From NCBI RefSeq assembly GCF_902362185.1, contig NC_044504.1, forward strand, positions 31,831,841 through 31,895,840: 64,000 nt of DNA, read 5' to 3'. This document shows, piece after piece, positions 47,550 through 58,449 of this stretch. The position numbers and the translations under genes were made by a program. The notes beneath the pieces were generated by a model. The model was not told the origin of the DNA and did not search any database. It was given only the letters and a program-made list of their open reading frames with translations. Position 1 is the stretch's first letter. Each line of letters starts with the position of its first letter. This stretch comes from Chanos chanos (Eukaryota > Chordata > Actinopteri > Gonorynchiformes > Chanidae).

Positions 47550-50500
47550 TTAGCCCTCTTCTATATATTTTGTATTTATATCATTCCCTTCTGGTTTATT
47601 AACTGTAAATGAGTTACCTGGCAGGGCAACAGTCTTAAAGTCCCAAAAAACATGTGAGCACATTTTTGTTTAAATATGTTTGTCTTTACAGGGCTTACAG
47701 TTGTGGATTGGCCATTTAAAATGGCCATTGGCCATTTTCTCAGTTCAGAAATAACAGTTCCCTTATGATGAGTGATGTTGAAATTTTGCTTCAAAACTTT
47801 AAATGTGTAATAACAATGGATTTATTAACTCAAACTTTTTTATCCAATCTCACAGTCTAAGTTCTTCCTTAACAGGGATTGTTCTGCAGTGCATGTGGCA
47901 GATGAACTAGTTAGGGGAGCCCCAGATCACCTAAGACTAACTCAGTAACTTGGGAAGTTCTAACCAGTTGTGATTTGGGAAAACTAATATTTTCAGCATG
48001 TAGCTGAAAATAGCCTCAAAAATGTGTTTTTGAGAGCTTATATGCTTCAGTCAAAAAATGAGAAGTGGGCTACAAGTTCTTTAACATAATTTAAGCGTTT
48101 AATGAATAAATGTACCTAAGCAGCAATTGAACTTGAGATGAAAATTGAACTAAAGAGGAGGGTCTCACCAAGTTATTTAATTATCGTTGTTCATAAATGT
48201 TCCTTAGCACAGATTAGAGATGAACAGCATTGTCTATACCTCTAGGCTGTATCAAACATACTCATAGCACTGACATTGTAATTCTATGTAAAAGTGCACT
48301 AAACTTATAAATCTATAGCATGTATTTTTTATGCTTTGTTGTAGTTGCAGCTACATATCATGACTTTGTGGTCCTTCTTTCAATGGTTAATTTCCAATAG
48401 GTTTACCAAAAAAAAAAAAAGTCAGGCTGAAAAAAAAACAACAACAAAAAAACTTTTTAGCACCCTTTCTCAGAGGAATGCGGCTGTCTGCTTTCACCTT
48501 GGTGGTTAGATCTTTTAGCTCATGTATAAAAAACTCATGGTGAGAAAAGAACAAGATAAAGTTAGTGATAGTATTTGCTTTCAGTGGCTGATGTGCTGCT
48601 GCTTGGCTTTTTCAAATCTGTGTTCCCATCTACAACAATGTATTTGACACACAATGTGGCAGTCTCTGCTGGTAAAAATGATGAGAATTCATCAAATAGG
48701 TGGAACACTTAGATAGATTTGAGCCTAATATGAAATATCTAATCACATTTTTTTGCTAAGAGATGTGTCATCAGGTCAGTGGTTTCCCTCCACTGCAAAT
48801 GTTCACGTCACCATAATGGACACCTCATAAAAATGAGAGAGCATTCATGGCCTGCTTTGTCCCAGGTGGTTTTCATGGAGATGGGCTGCTGGATGTGGCA
48901 GCCTAATGTAAACTTATTGAAAATTAAATGTATTTGTCAAAATATGTTGAACATCTTCAATTAACCTGGGTCTTTTAAGGTATTGAAATGAGTCTGATGT
49001 GCAGCTCCTTTTCCCCGGTGATTGCATTCAACAAATATTTGGCTGAATAACATCTTTTTATAACAAAACAATTCAAATTTTTTTGGAACTACTGTTGTGC
49101 TTTTGATCTTTTTGGACTTCCCATCCACTCCAGTCTTTTTCTTTAGGTGAAAATAGGTCATATGCAAACGAATATCTTTATGGATAAAGGATAGATGGGA
49201 ATGTGCGTGTATGTGTGTGTATTTATATTTTGAATATATCAAACATAGTGCCCACAGACCTTGTGCTCAGCTGTATCTAAGGTTGACTTTTATCCTACCT
49301 CAAAATTGGGAACAGCATTTTTCTCTCATATGCATGTAGTTTATGAATATTTGACTGAAACATTTCTTATAAAAATCTGTGGATTAAACAGATGTATTGA
49401 GTACAGTAAGTATGACAAAGTGTCTTTGCATGACAGAAAGCAGACTGCAAAGAAAGATAACTATCCCAAAGGTTCATGCACTGACACCCAGGAACACATG
49501 GCCCATACTATTTGCGATCAAGGATAATCATGGATTAGATTATGGGCCTTATACTGATTTGAATGTCATGTGTCAAACAACTGATTTGTATTTACAAGTT
49601 CATTTGAAGTTGGATAAATTGCTTTAATGGAAAAGTAGTGAAATACCAGTTCACCTTGTGAAATGTATTGTATATTGTACATCAAGGCTAGGAAATGCAA
49701 CAAAAGACCATTTGACCCATGCCCTTCATTTAAAAAGGACTTACATATATAGAGAGGTCATCATGACCTTATTGGCCGCAACAAGTTTAAAACACTCAAA
49801 ATTGCACATCATCAAAGAACCTTAGATAAATCAATAATTTTGAAATCTTTTGATAGGAAATTGAAAACATCAGGCAAAAATGACTTCCATGTCTGACCTT
49901 TTAGTGCTGTGCTGCAATTTGATGAATTTATTGTTTTTAATGTATTTTAATGTAATTTAATGTAGGTAACTCTGTTCTTACTCTTAGTGAAGAAAATAAT
50001 AGAATTACTTAAAAATCTACATCATAGAAACATGAACTCTTCTTACATTTTTGTATGATGTAAATTTACATTTTTATTGATGGTTTTCTTTATTTAAAAA
50101 ATATATATAAGAAAAAAATATATTAAAAAATGGAGACAATACATATAAAAGCTCCAGAAATGATTTAGGAATTTAAAACTGCTAGTCTGTGCAGAAAACT
50201 ATGTATGTTCACTTAAATTAAATCATAGCAGTTCAATATGAGTAGTGGTGATAAAGCAAGACCTTATTTGATGAAACTCAACATTTGCATCTGCAGAGAT
50301 ATCTGTTGATAAGATAATTATCCATCAAGGTAAGTACTTCAGAATAAATAGAGTACTGGCAATAAAAATGCAAATTCTTTTTTTTTTTTTTTTGGACTTT
50401 TTTTTTTAACGTATTATGACATGAACCCCAACATTTTAATGAGATTTCTCCAAGAAAAGTGTCATGTCAAAATAAGGAACTATAAAGCAAATGTAAGAAA

Positions 50501-50950
50501 AAAGGTCCAGTAGCACATGCCTTGTTTAAGGCTCTTGATCTTCTAACTTCACCAGGACTTGAAGCAGTATTGCTAGTTGTAAACACTCTGTGTAAAATCC
50601 ATCACACTTGAGTTAAAACAGCAATTCATTTTGGCTGCATTAACCTGTATCTGCCATGGATAGGTCCTGATGTTTGTACACAGAACAAAAAGGTTGTGTG
50701 TGAATATGCACAGAAGAGGAGGGGTACTTTGTTGTAGCCAAAGTGCCAACTCCTCACATTGATAAGAACGTATCAATGTTACAATATATTTTAACCATCC
50801 CATTAGAATCAGTTGTTGGCAAATGTACATGTTCATGTGAGGGGTTAACAAGCACCATTCTAGCCTTTGTAATAGTGACAAAAAGACAGTTTACTCTGCT
50901 GACAAGTAATACAAATACCTTTTGTTATTTGGCAGAGCTCCATTCTTTTC
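47550..50950. other. Intergenic, no gene seen
   Basis: AT-rich with A/T homopolymers near 48407 and 50379. Small ORFs here (for example 48961-49242 minus, 50573-50881 minus) have no recognisable domain. Confidence 0.5.
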
Positions 50951-50956
50951 AAAAGA

Positions 50957-51017
50957 GCTGACATCTGAAGTTAATTGATGTTACTGATAATGTTTGCTTC
51001 CCTGGAGTATATAAAAG
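50957..51017 (+). promoter_or_regulatory. Gene 10 promoter: half-MARE and TATA
   Basis: GCTGAC (50957-50962) lies 53 bp before TATAAAAG (51010-51017), the same spacing as the Met-rich genes. No SOX consensus is seen between them (TTAATTGATGTTACTGATAATG instead). Confidence 0.6.
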
Positions 51018-51069
51018 GGCCCACCCAGCCTAACACAGTGTTGCAGTGTGACCATACTTATTCAACACA

Positions 51070-51917
51070 ATGGGAAAGGTAGGGCCTGTTGTTCTGCTAT
51101 TCATCTGTTGTGTCTGTTTGTGACTTTTAAAAGGAGGGAAAGAAGTTTTGAGAAAGACAATGAAAAAAATGAAAAGAATAGACAAAAGAAGAGAACCCTT
51201 TGGCTATTTCAAACATATGACTAATGCTTCATATTAACCTACTAACAATTTTTTCAATTTTAGATTATCTTTTACGAGGACAGGAATTTCCAGGGTCGCT
51301 CTTATGAGTGCAGCAGTGACTGTGCAGACCTACATTCCCATTTTAGTCGCTGCAATTCCATTCAAGTAGAAAGTGGACACTGGATGGTGTATGAGCGCCC
51401 AAACTTTATGGGTTACCAGTACTTTCTCCCCAGAGGAGAATATCCTGACTACCAACGATGGATGGGATTCAATGATTGTGTCAGGTCCTGTCGCATGATT
51501 CCCGAAGTAAGTATACTTATTGTTCTCCTTCCCTCTCCTTTTCTTTTCTTTTTTTTTAACTTCATTAATAAAGCTTTCATTATAGTTTCCTATAGCTGAT
51601 GAAGTTTTGCTGAAAATTTCTAACCATATTCCAACCTTCAGCATCAGGGATCATACAGAATGAGAATCTTTGAGCGCCCTGACTTTGCTGGTCAAATGTT
51701 GGAGTTAACTGAGGACTGTCCATCCCTCTATGATCTCTTCCACTACAATGACATCCACTCCTGCAATGTGCATGACGGATACTGGATCTTCTATGAGCAC
51801 CCACATTACAGAGGTAGACAGTACCTCCTAAGGCCTGGCGAGTATAGGAGGTACAGCGACTGGGGTGCTTTGAGCCCAAGAATCGGTTCTATCAGACGCA
51901 TTACTTACTCCAGCTGA
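51070..51917 (+). CDS. Low-Met gamma-crystallin, tetrapod-like (gene 10)
   Basis: Two-domain lens crystallin of 175 residues. Exons are 51070-51078 (Met-Gly-Lys), 51264-51506 and 51642-51917. It retains all four classic gamma-crystallin tryptophans: [31 protein letters not shown] and YSDWGAL. It has only about seven Met. The wording ([41 protein letters not shown]) is closer to mammalian gamma-A to F than to the Met-rich genes beside it. The Cys of SGCFMVY is His here. The second acceptor is TTCAG before CATCAGGGA. AATAAA is at 51954-51959. It is the last plus-strand gene and faces gene 11 tail-to-tail. It may correspond to a fish crygmx- or crygm7-like gene; I cannot decide which. Confidence 0.9.
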
Positions 51918-52252
51918 ATGGATCCAATCATCATAATCTAAAATTGTTGAGTAAATAAAACAAAATTCAAACCACGAATCCTCCATTACTCTCTCCAATG
52001 TTCACTAAAGTTCACATCACAAATGCTTAAACAGATACAGAAAGTTTTTAGGGGTGCACATATTGTGTTTATAGGAAATGCTCATGCATGCATGAAGGAT
52101 GCATTTCAGATTAGACCAAAATCCCTGTTGCCTTCTGATTCAAAAGATCAGAAGACCAAAATCTCTTGGATCAGATTAGAACAAAATCCCCTCTTTCCTT
52201 CTGATCCAAGCTTGAAAACGGTGATAAGTTCAAACTAAGATTAACTTGATGA

Positions 52253-52278
52253 ATATCTATCTATATCTATCTATATAA

Positions 52279-52343
<65 letters not shown>
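52253..52343. repeat. (CTAT)n-(CT)n-(TA)n compound microsatellite
   Basis: A CTAT-rich lead, about 17 CT units, then about 14 TA units. Confidence 0.95.
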
Positions 52344-52344
<1 letters not shown>

Positions 52345-53629
52345 GCCCACACAAAACCAGAAAAAAGCATGAAAAATTAATTTAACTCTTAAGATCATGG
52401 ACTTCTAATCAGACATGGTTGATGTCTTGTCTTCATGGTATTTCACCAAACTGTGTATTGAATTTTCTTTTTGTTCTTTCTAACTGTCTAAACCTGCTCT
52501 TAATGTGTTGTGCATCGTGATTGGGTTCATATCACCTACAAATTACAAAATATGCTTCACCTATTACTTGATCATTTTTAATTATCACAATAATTAGCAA
52601 TATGTTCTTGTTTCACTTGCTTTTAAGTCAGTCAAAGACATCCCACCCCCCGGCATTGGATCTAAGAAGATAATCCTATTCATAACTAGAGGCAAGGTCT
52701 ACAAACACACTTTATACTTATGAGTGAGGAAAGACAAGGATATCTGGACAGTATTTCAACTGCAACATCTGCTAGTATTGTTTAGATTGTGAAGGATGCT
52801 AATATTTGCAAACTTTGAGATCTTACACAGTTATAACCAAATGATAAATTGCTTCATGTATGTTTGCAATGAAAGTCACAATTAATGTCCAGTGATTTCA
52901 TTCATTTACAATACCAGCAGAGCTGGATCCAGTCAAAAATTTGAAAAGAGAGGCAGTATTTGAAGTTTAACTGAGTTCACAGATATGTTCAACTATGATA
53001 AGCAGGTACTCTGTTTTCAAAATAAGTGTTGTCTGTCACATCAGACAATGTACCACCAGCCTAAAGCTGTGGTCCAGAATTTCCTTTAACTGTAAACAAG
53101 TCAATGACCTAGCTTTGGCCACTCAGCAACCTGCAGGCAGCCGTAGATGAGGTGACCTGAAAATGAGAGTGAATGTGAAAACGTTTCACCAACATATGAA
53201 CATACAAGATGCTGTCAGTAATTGGCAATTTGAGATAAACATTTATGGTGTTAATATTTTACAACTGATACATAGGAATTCCTACTGAATGAAAGCTTTC
53301 GCAAAGCGATTTGGCATCATGTATGGATGCAACTGTGATCGTAATACCTACATAAGAAAAATATCAGAAACATTTCAGTATTCATGAGTATGTTCTTTGC
53401 CAGTATTTGTTTTTAGGTAAAAGCAAAAGCTACAAGTGCCAAGGACCATGCGTAGGCATGTGTCTTTTGCTTGCTACATGCTTTGCACAAAGCCAGTTGT
53501 AGCAGAAATTGTTACAATGATTTAACTAAGATGTTTGCATCATGGACAAATATAATGTAAAATAATATTATAATTTGCTGTATAGAAAGCATTACTTGTG
53601 GAATGAGGTAATTGAGATCTGTCCAGAGA

Positions 53630-53713
53630 GGTTCTTCATCAAAAGGCCACCATTAATGTTACCAAGGTAACATTAATGGTGGCCTTTTGATGAAGAACCA
53701 AGGTAACATTAAT
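53630..53713. repeat. Perfect 34-bp inverted repeat plus third partial copy
   Basis: Left arm 53630-53663 (GGTTCTTCATCAAAAGGCCA...), spacer AA, right arm 53666-53699, its exact complement. A direct copy of the inner arm (AAGGTAACATTAAT) follows at 53700-53713. Confidence 0.92.
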
Positions 53714-54303
53714 AGGATATATAACATTTGAATGTTACAGTCAAGTTATAATTATATGTAATTTTTAATATCTGAAGTTGGTCACAGTATTACCAATTAA
53801 AGGCAAACATTACCTCTTTTCAAATACCCTGAATTTTTTCAGCAGTCTCTCTCTAGTAATCCCTATGGTGTGCTGCTTAATATCGGATCATTATCAAGTT
53901 TAAGACCAAAACCTGATGTATGTTTTTTATGCTAATTGAGATTTATATACATATGCAAGGCATTTATGAGCAACTGACATTCGTCATTAAAAAATGCTTT
54001 AAAATCCTTAAAAATGATTTTTTTTTTAAGCTTTTTACGTATTGTTCTAAATGTTTTTTTAAATAATGATTTTTCCAGTGAAGTTTTCTCTATCAAGGCA
54101 AAAAAAAAAACATTAGTGGTTCTTGGACCATAGTCTTGGATAATGTCAAAATGAACAAGTAAGAAAATATTCTAGAATTAACATTTTGGACGTATTTGGA
54201 ATTGTTAGAGGAGAGATTACAAGTAAGAAAATGACACAAAGACATGGCACAAATAATTTTTGCTACAGTTTATTATCATCATCTTCAGAAAACTGTACAT
54301 TAA

Positions 54304-55599
54304 TTAGCAGATGTCAGTGATGCGCCTCATACTCATGAATCTCATGTTGCTGAATCCCATGTCCCTGAAGCTCCTGTACTCTCCAGGCCTGAAGTAATAC
54401 ATCCTGCCTCTGTAGTGGGGCTGCTCGTACATGAGCCAGTGACCATCCATCACATTGCAGGACATGCACTCAGACATACGATAACGGTCCATGATGGAGT
54501 CACAGTCGTCCATCAGCTCATACATCTGACCACCAAAGTTCTCCCTCTCGTAGATCCTCATTCTGTAGGATCCTCTGTGCTGTTGGGACAAAATAAAGAT
54601 TTTACATTTTCTGTTGATGTTGCAGGGAGTTTTTTTTTTTTTTGAAAAATATTTGCTGTTGAAATACAGTGGTAAAGTTGGATAGAGTATTTTACCAGGT
54701 GCAGTTACTGTTTACATGTTGACATAAGAAAATTATCAACCACTACATTAGTGGACGCAATAGTACAATAGTACGCAACATATGGAGCTTCATGTTCACA
54801 TAAGTTCTTAAATGAATTTGTCCAAATCCCTCCATGCAGTTTATGGGATAATACAGCATTTAGCTAAAAATAAATAAATAAATGAATAAATAAAAAAGTG
54901 TAGCAGTCTGGGACAAGCTCAAGTTAAAGAGAGTTTCTTACGTGGGGAATCATGCGACAGGACCTGATGGAGTCAAACATCATGCCCATGCTCATCAAAC
55001 GTTGCATGTCATGGTACTCGCCCCTCCTCAGGAAGAACTGGTTGCCCATGTAATTAGGGCGCTCATAGACCATAAAGCAACCACTGTCCACCCTACAGGA
55101 GCTGCAGCGGCTCAGGTATGAGTAAATATCTGAGCAGTCACTCATGCACTCATATGAGCGACCCTGGAAGTTTCTGTCCTCGTAGAAGGTGATCTAACAG
55201 AGAGAAGAACCATGTCTTTACTACTTCATGGAAAATTGCAGTATTAAAGTTGTGGTGAAATCAAATGAATGTCTAAAACAATTAATTTAGTCATTTGCTG
55301 ACTTTAAAATGTACATAAAAACACACTGACATTCCATCAGTTAACATTCCATGTCAGTTAACATTCCATCAGCTTCAGCAGCGATAGAAATTATTATCCA
55401 ATTCAGTTCAGTATGTTAGTGGTAGATATCAATGCTGATATTTCATTGTTTTGTAGTTGTTGTATCAGTGATTATAGCCGAAAGTGAATGTACATTCATA
55501 TCATAAATAATATACGGAGAGCAAAACATTAAGTCGTAAGTATAATGTGCTCATGAAAACAATGTTAAACATTTCAGGAAGTACCATTACCTTGCCCAT
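54304..55599 (-). CDS. Gamma-crystallin M-type, Met-rich, with longer exon 2 (gene 11)
   Basis: Minus-strand exons: 55591-55599 (Met-Gly-Lys), 54942-55193 and 54304-54579, 178 residues. Exon 2 is 252 bp, three codons longer than its paralogues. The extra residues fall in the fourth Greek-key motif: after [10 protein letters not shown] it reads [14 protein letters not shown] instead of the shorter [13 protein letters not shown], so the N-domain tryptophan is lost. Exon 2 starts [16 protein letters not shown]. Exon 3 is standard ([32 protein letters not shown]) and ends RRITDIC. AATAAA (minus) is at 54269-54274. First intron 397 bp, second 362 bp. It is the first gene of the minus-strand arm and still Met-rich, so the strand switch does not coincide with the switch in protein type. 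It may be gamma-M3-like, not certain. Confidence 0.92.
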
Positions 55600-55653
55600 C
55601 TTGGTGATTTACAGTGCTTCAGCTCGCTGTACTAATCCTGTACTTGGGTGTCC

Positions 55654-55698
55654 TTTTTATACCAAATCCCAGGGGCCATGTTGTGTTGTTATTCAAAT
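55654..55698 (-). promoter_or_regulatory. Gene 11 promoter: ATTTGAATAA and TATA
   Basis: On the minus strand ATTTGAATAA (55689-55698) lies 27 bp before TATAAAAA (55654-55661). Further up, TGCTAATTCATCAGC (55706-55720) is a loosely MARE-like palindrome about 45 bp before TATA. Confidence 0.6.
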
Positions 55699-55719
55699 CT
55701 CCAAAGCTGATGAATTAGC

Positions 55720-57380
55720 ACTATGGCTTCTGCTGAACAGAGCTAATATACTGTAACAATGGTATTCATCCATACATTTCTGGCAGCTTTTATATGTATT
55801 GTCTGTTAGAATATAAACAGTGGTTTTGTGTTCGGAGGTGCGAATGTTCTGTGCGTACTGTCAAATCGCCATGGACATAAAGACCTTATTACAATAGCAG
55901 TAATTACAATATTTTTGAGAAGCATTTCCTGCAGTGTAATGTACTCACGTTACATTTATAGATTATCATATCACCTGGAAAATAGTACCATTTACTAACT
56001 GTAGTTATAAGGAATATGTCTTTATTTTAGTCACTCAGGGTGTATTTCTGTATGAAATGTTAAGTTTACACCTAAACACATTTGTTTCAGTTATTTAATT
56101 TATATTTTATTTTAATTTGTGCTTTCAGTAGGTAAAGTGCAGTTACACCTCACAAAAAAAGATGACAAATGGCACAGTTTATGATAACTTTATGAAAACA
56201 AAACAATAAATCAGTAATAAATAGAACAGAATCAACTTTTCAAAAGAAAAATTGTCATAATAATAAATAAAAAATTGTAAAGACAGAAAATTATTAGGCC
56301 ATTTATACAGATTATGAGCTTTGGTCCGGTTGCAATTTTACAATTTTACAATTTTGTTATTTGGCAGACGCTTTTAGCCAAAGCAACGTACAATCAGTGC
56401 ATCAGTTGGATTTCTAATACCTCATGAGCAGAGATCACAATAAGACTGAGCGTCAATTTACCCCTTCGTATTGCGCCCCTGGAATACTTTGACAAACACA
56501 GATACAAGACAAGGGGTTTTTTTTGGGGGGGGGGGGGTATTAATGCAATATGGGTGAATATTAATGCAATCCTAGTTATGTGATGCTTAAATGGTCTCCT
56601 TTACAGTTTGCATGGCAACATATTCCTTTGACATACACAGAAACATACATGGAAACATAATAAACAGGTTAAAATTCTACACTGTATTTCCATTGTTTTG
56701 AACCAGAAATAATGTCTGTTAATGGCTTGGAGGGACAGCATAGCTAGAATACTCAGAGAGAAGTCATATACTATTATTTATGTTTTGCAAGACATTTCTC
56801 AGTCTTTCAGCAGTTATTTGATTGACTTTTTACAGCATAATATCTCTTTTTTGATTAAGTATTTTGAATTTTATTTCATGGAAATTATATTTTCTTTGTG
56901 TTATATATTAAAACATGCTTAGTGGACATGTTGGTGTATTTAAGCTGTTTTGCCTGAGTTTATGAATTACAGATGCTCTTTCATTTTTTTCACTTCAGTT
57001 TTCATTTCAGTTCCTCTACTCTTCCCAAACATGAGGTCACTGAGGTCATTTTGTTGCCTTTTTTTAATAGCACAAGGTTAAAAAAACCCTTTTTTAATTT
57101 TTCTTTTATTTAAATTTAATTACAGTTTAAATTTCCCATGTGTTTTATCTGCTCATCTGCTCACGAATAACAAACACGTTATCATTTTTCAGTTTTCGCC
57201 CCTACTGCTTTTCTGCATTCAAACATAATGCTTGTAATGAAGTGCACTCCTGAAAGAGTTCCATGCAAATACGTGAAGACAGCTGAAAACTTAGGATGTA
57301 CTGCATTTATTTGGATCATTTAAATTTAAAAAAAATAATGCACAATAGTTAAAAACTCAAACATCTTTAATAATGAAAGC
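55720..57380. other. Intergenic, no gene seen
   Basis: AT-rich spacer between genes 11 and 12, containing the repeat at 56335-56540. No exon-like sequence. Confidence 0.5.
56335..56540 (+). repeat. Teleost dispersed repeat fragment with poly(G)
   Basis: TTATTTGGCAGACGCTTTTA followed by CCAAAGCAACGTACAA is a very common teleost repeat sequence. It ends near GGGGTTTTTTTT and a run of 13 G (56525-56537). Class not resolved. Confidence 0.6.
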
Positions 57381-57410
57381 ATTTATTTACAAGAAGTGCA
57401 AGGAACATGG

Positions 57411-58369
57411 CTAAAATTCAGTGACCCGTCTGAAAGAGCCCACGATGGCACAGGTGGCACACCAGTCCCGATATCTCCGGTACTCCCCAGGCCTCAGGAA
57501 GTACTGCCTGCCCCTGTAGTTTGGATACTCGAAGAAGATCCAGTAACCATTCATTACATTACAGGAGTAAACATGGCGGTGGTGAAAACGGTCAGACACA
57601 CATGGGCAGTCATCCATAAACTCCATCATGTGACCACTGAAATCAGGCTTTTCATAGATCCTCATCCGGTATGAACCCCTGTACTGTAAGAGAGTGACAT
57701 TTTGAAATTAGCTACAAATACACTTTTTCGTTGTTGTTTTGTTGTTGTTGTTATTGTTGTTGTTGTTGTTGTTGTTGTTTCAAAATAAAGCAGAACACTG
57801 CAACTGACTCATTCTGATTTTTGTTAGAGTGTTATGAAACTGTACACCCCCCATCCCTCCACAAAGTTTTTCTTCTTCTTCTCATAGTGATTATACAGTG
57901 AGTATTTAAACTGTACGGTGCTTTTATCGTGGTGTCTTTGTTTTGCTCTTGAAGCTGTTAGTAGAGTTACTTACTGCTGGAATGACACGGCAGGATCGGA
58001 TACAGCTACTAAAACCCATCCATCTTTGGTAGTCAGGATATTCACCCCTTTTTATGAAGTACTGGTGACCCATATAATTTGGGCGCTCATAGATCATGAA
58101 ACATCCACTCTCCACCCGAATTGAGTTACACCGGCTGAAGTAAGAGTGAAGGTCTGTGCAGTCATTACTGCACTCATAACTACGACCTTGAAAATTCCTG
58201 TCCTCGTAAAAGATAATCTGTGAAATGGAGCAGTTACAACATTCAGTTCTGTGGCCCCATAGCAAGGGAATGACAGCACTCAAACAAGACAGTGGATAAA
58301 CAGGATTGTGCAGTAGTACACGTCGCTCAGAATGTCACAGGTGGGGCCAAAAAATCCTACCTTGCCCAT
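57411..58369 (-). CDS. Low-Met, cysteine-rich gamma-crystallin (gene 12)
   Basis: Minus-strand exons: 58361-58369 (Met-Gly-Lys), 57975-58217 and 57411-57683; 174 residues. Exon 2 reads [19 protein letters not shown] ... [22 protein letters not shown] ... [19 protein letters not shown]. Exon 3 starts [19 protein letters not shown] and contains [33 protein letters not shown] in consecutive blocks. Three of the four classic tryptophans remain. It is tetrapod-gamma-like in the C-domain but has an odd [13 protein letters not shown]: a Cys-x-x-Cys where gamma-A to F have Gly-Ala and small residues. With DDCPC this brings the total to 11 Cys. It ends VTEF. AATAAA (minus) is at 57382-57387. Intron 2 holds a (GTT)n repeat. 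Frame and splice sites look intact. Confidence 0.9.
57730..57780. repeat. (GTT)n microsatellite in gene 12 intron 2
   Basis: About 16 GTT-type units with two interruptions. Confidence 0.9.
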
Positions 58370-58404
58370 GGTCTCCGCTGGAGAGATTCCACATGTTTTT
58401 GAGC

Positions 58405-58447
58405 TTTTTATACTACCTCTTGACAAACAAAGCATTGTTATTCAAAT
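58405..58447 (-). promoter_or_regulatory. Gene 12 promoter: ATTTGAATAA, SOX-like, TATA
   Basis: Minus strand: ATTTGAATAACAATG (58433-58447) joins the shared decamer to a SOX-like AACAATG. TATAAAAA is at 58405-58412, 25 bp on. The arrangement repeats that of gene 11. Confidence 0.62.
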
Positions 58448-58449
58448 GA

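Larger units (their letters stand above)
51965..54260. other. Convergent intergenic region, no gene seen
   Basis: It separates plus-strand genes 1-10 from minus-strand genes 11-14. It has a 65-bp imperfect tandem pair at about 52107-52210 (CAGATTAGA.CAAAATCCC ... CCTTCTGAT), a microsatellite and a long palindrome (both listed). Otherwise AT-rich. Confidence 0.5.
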
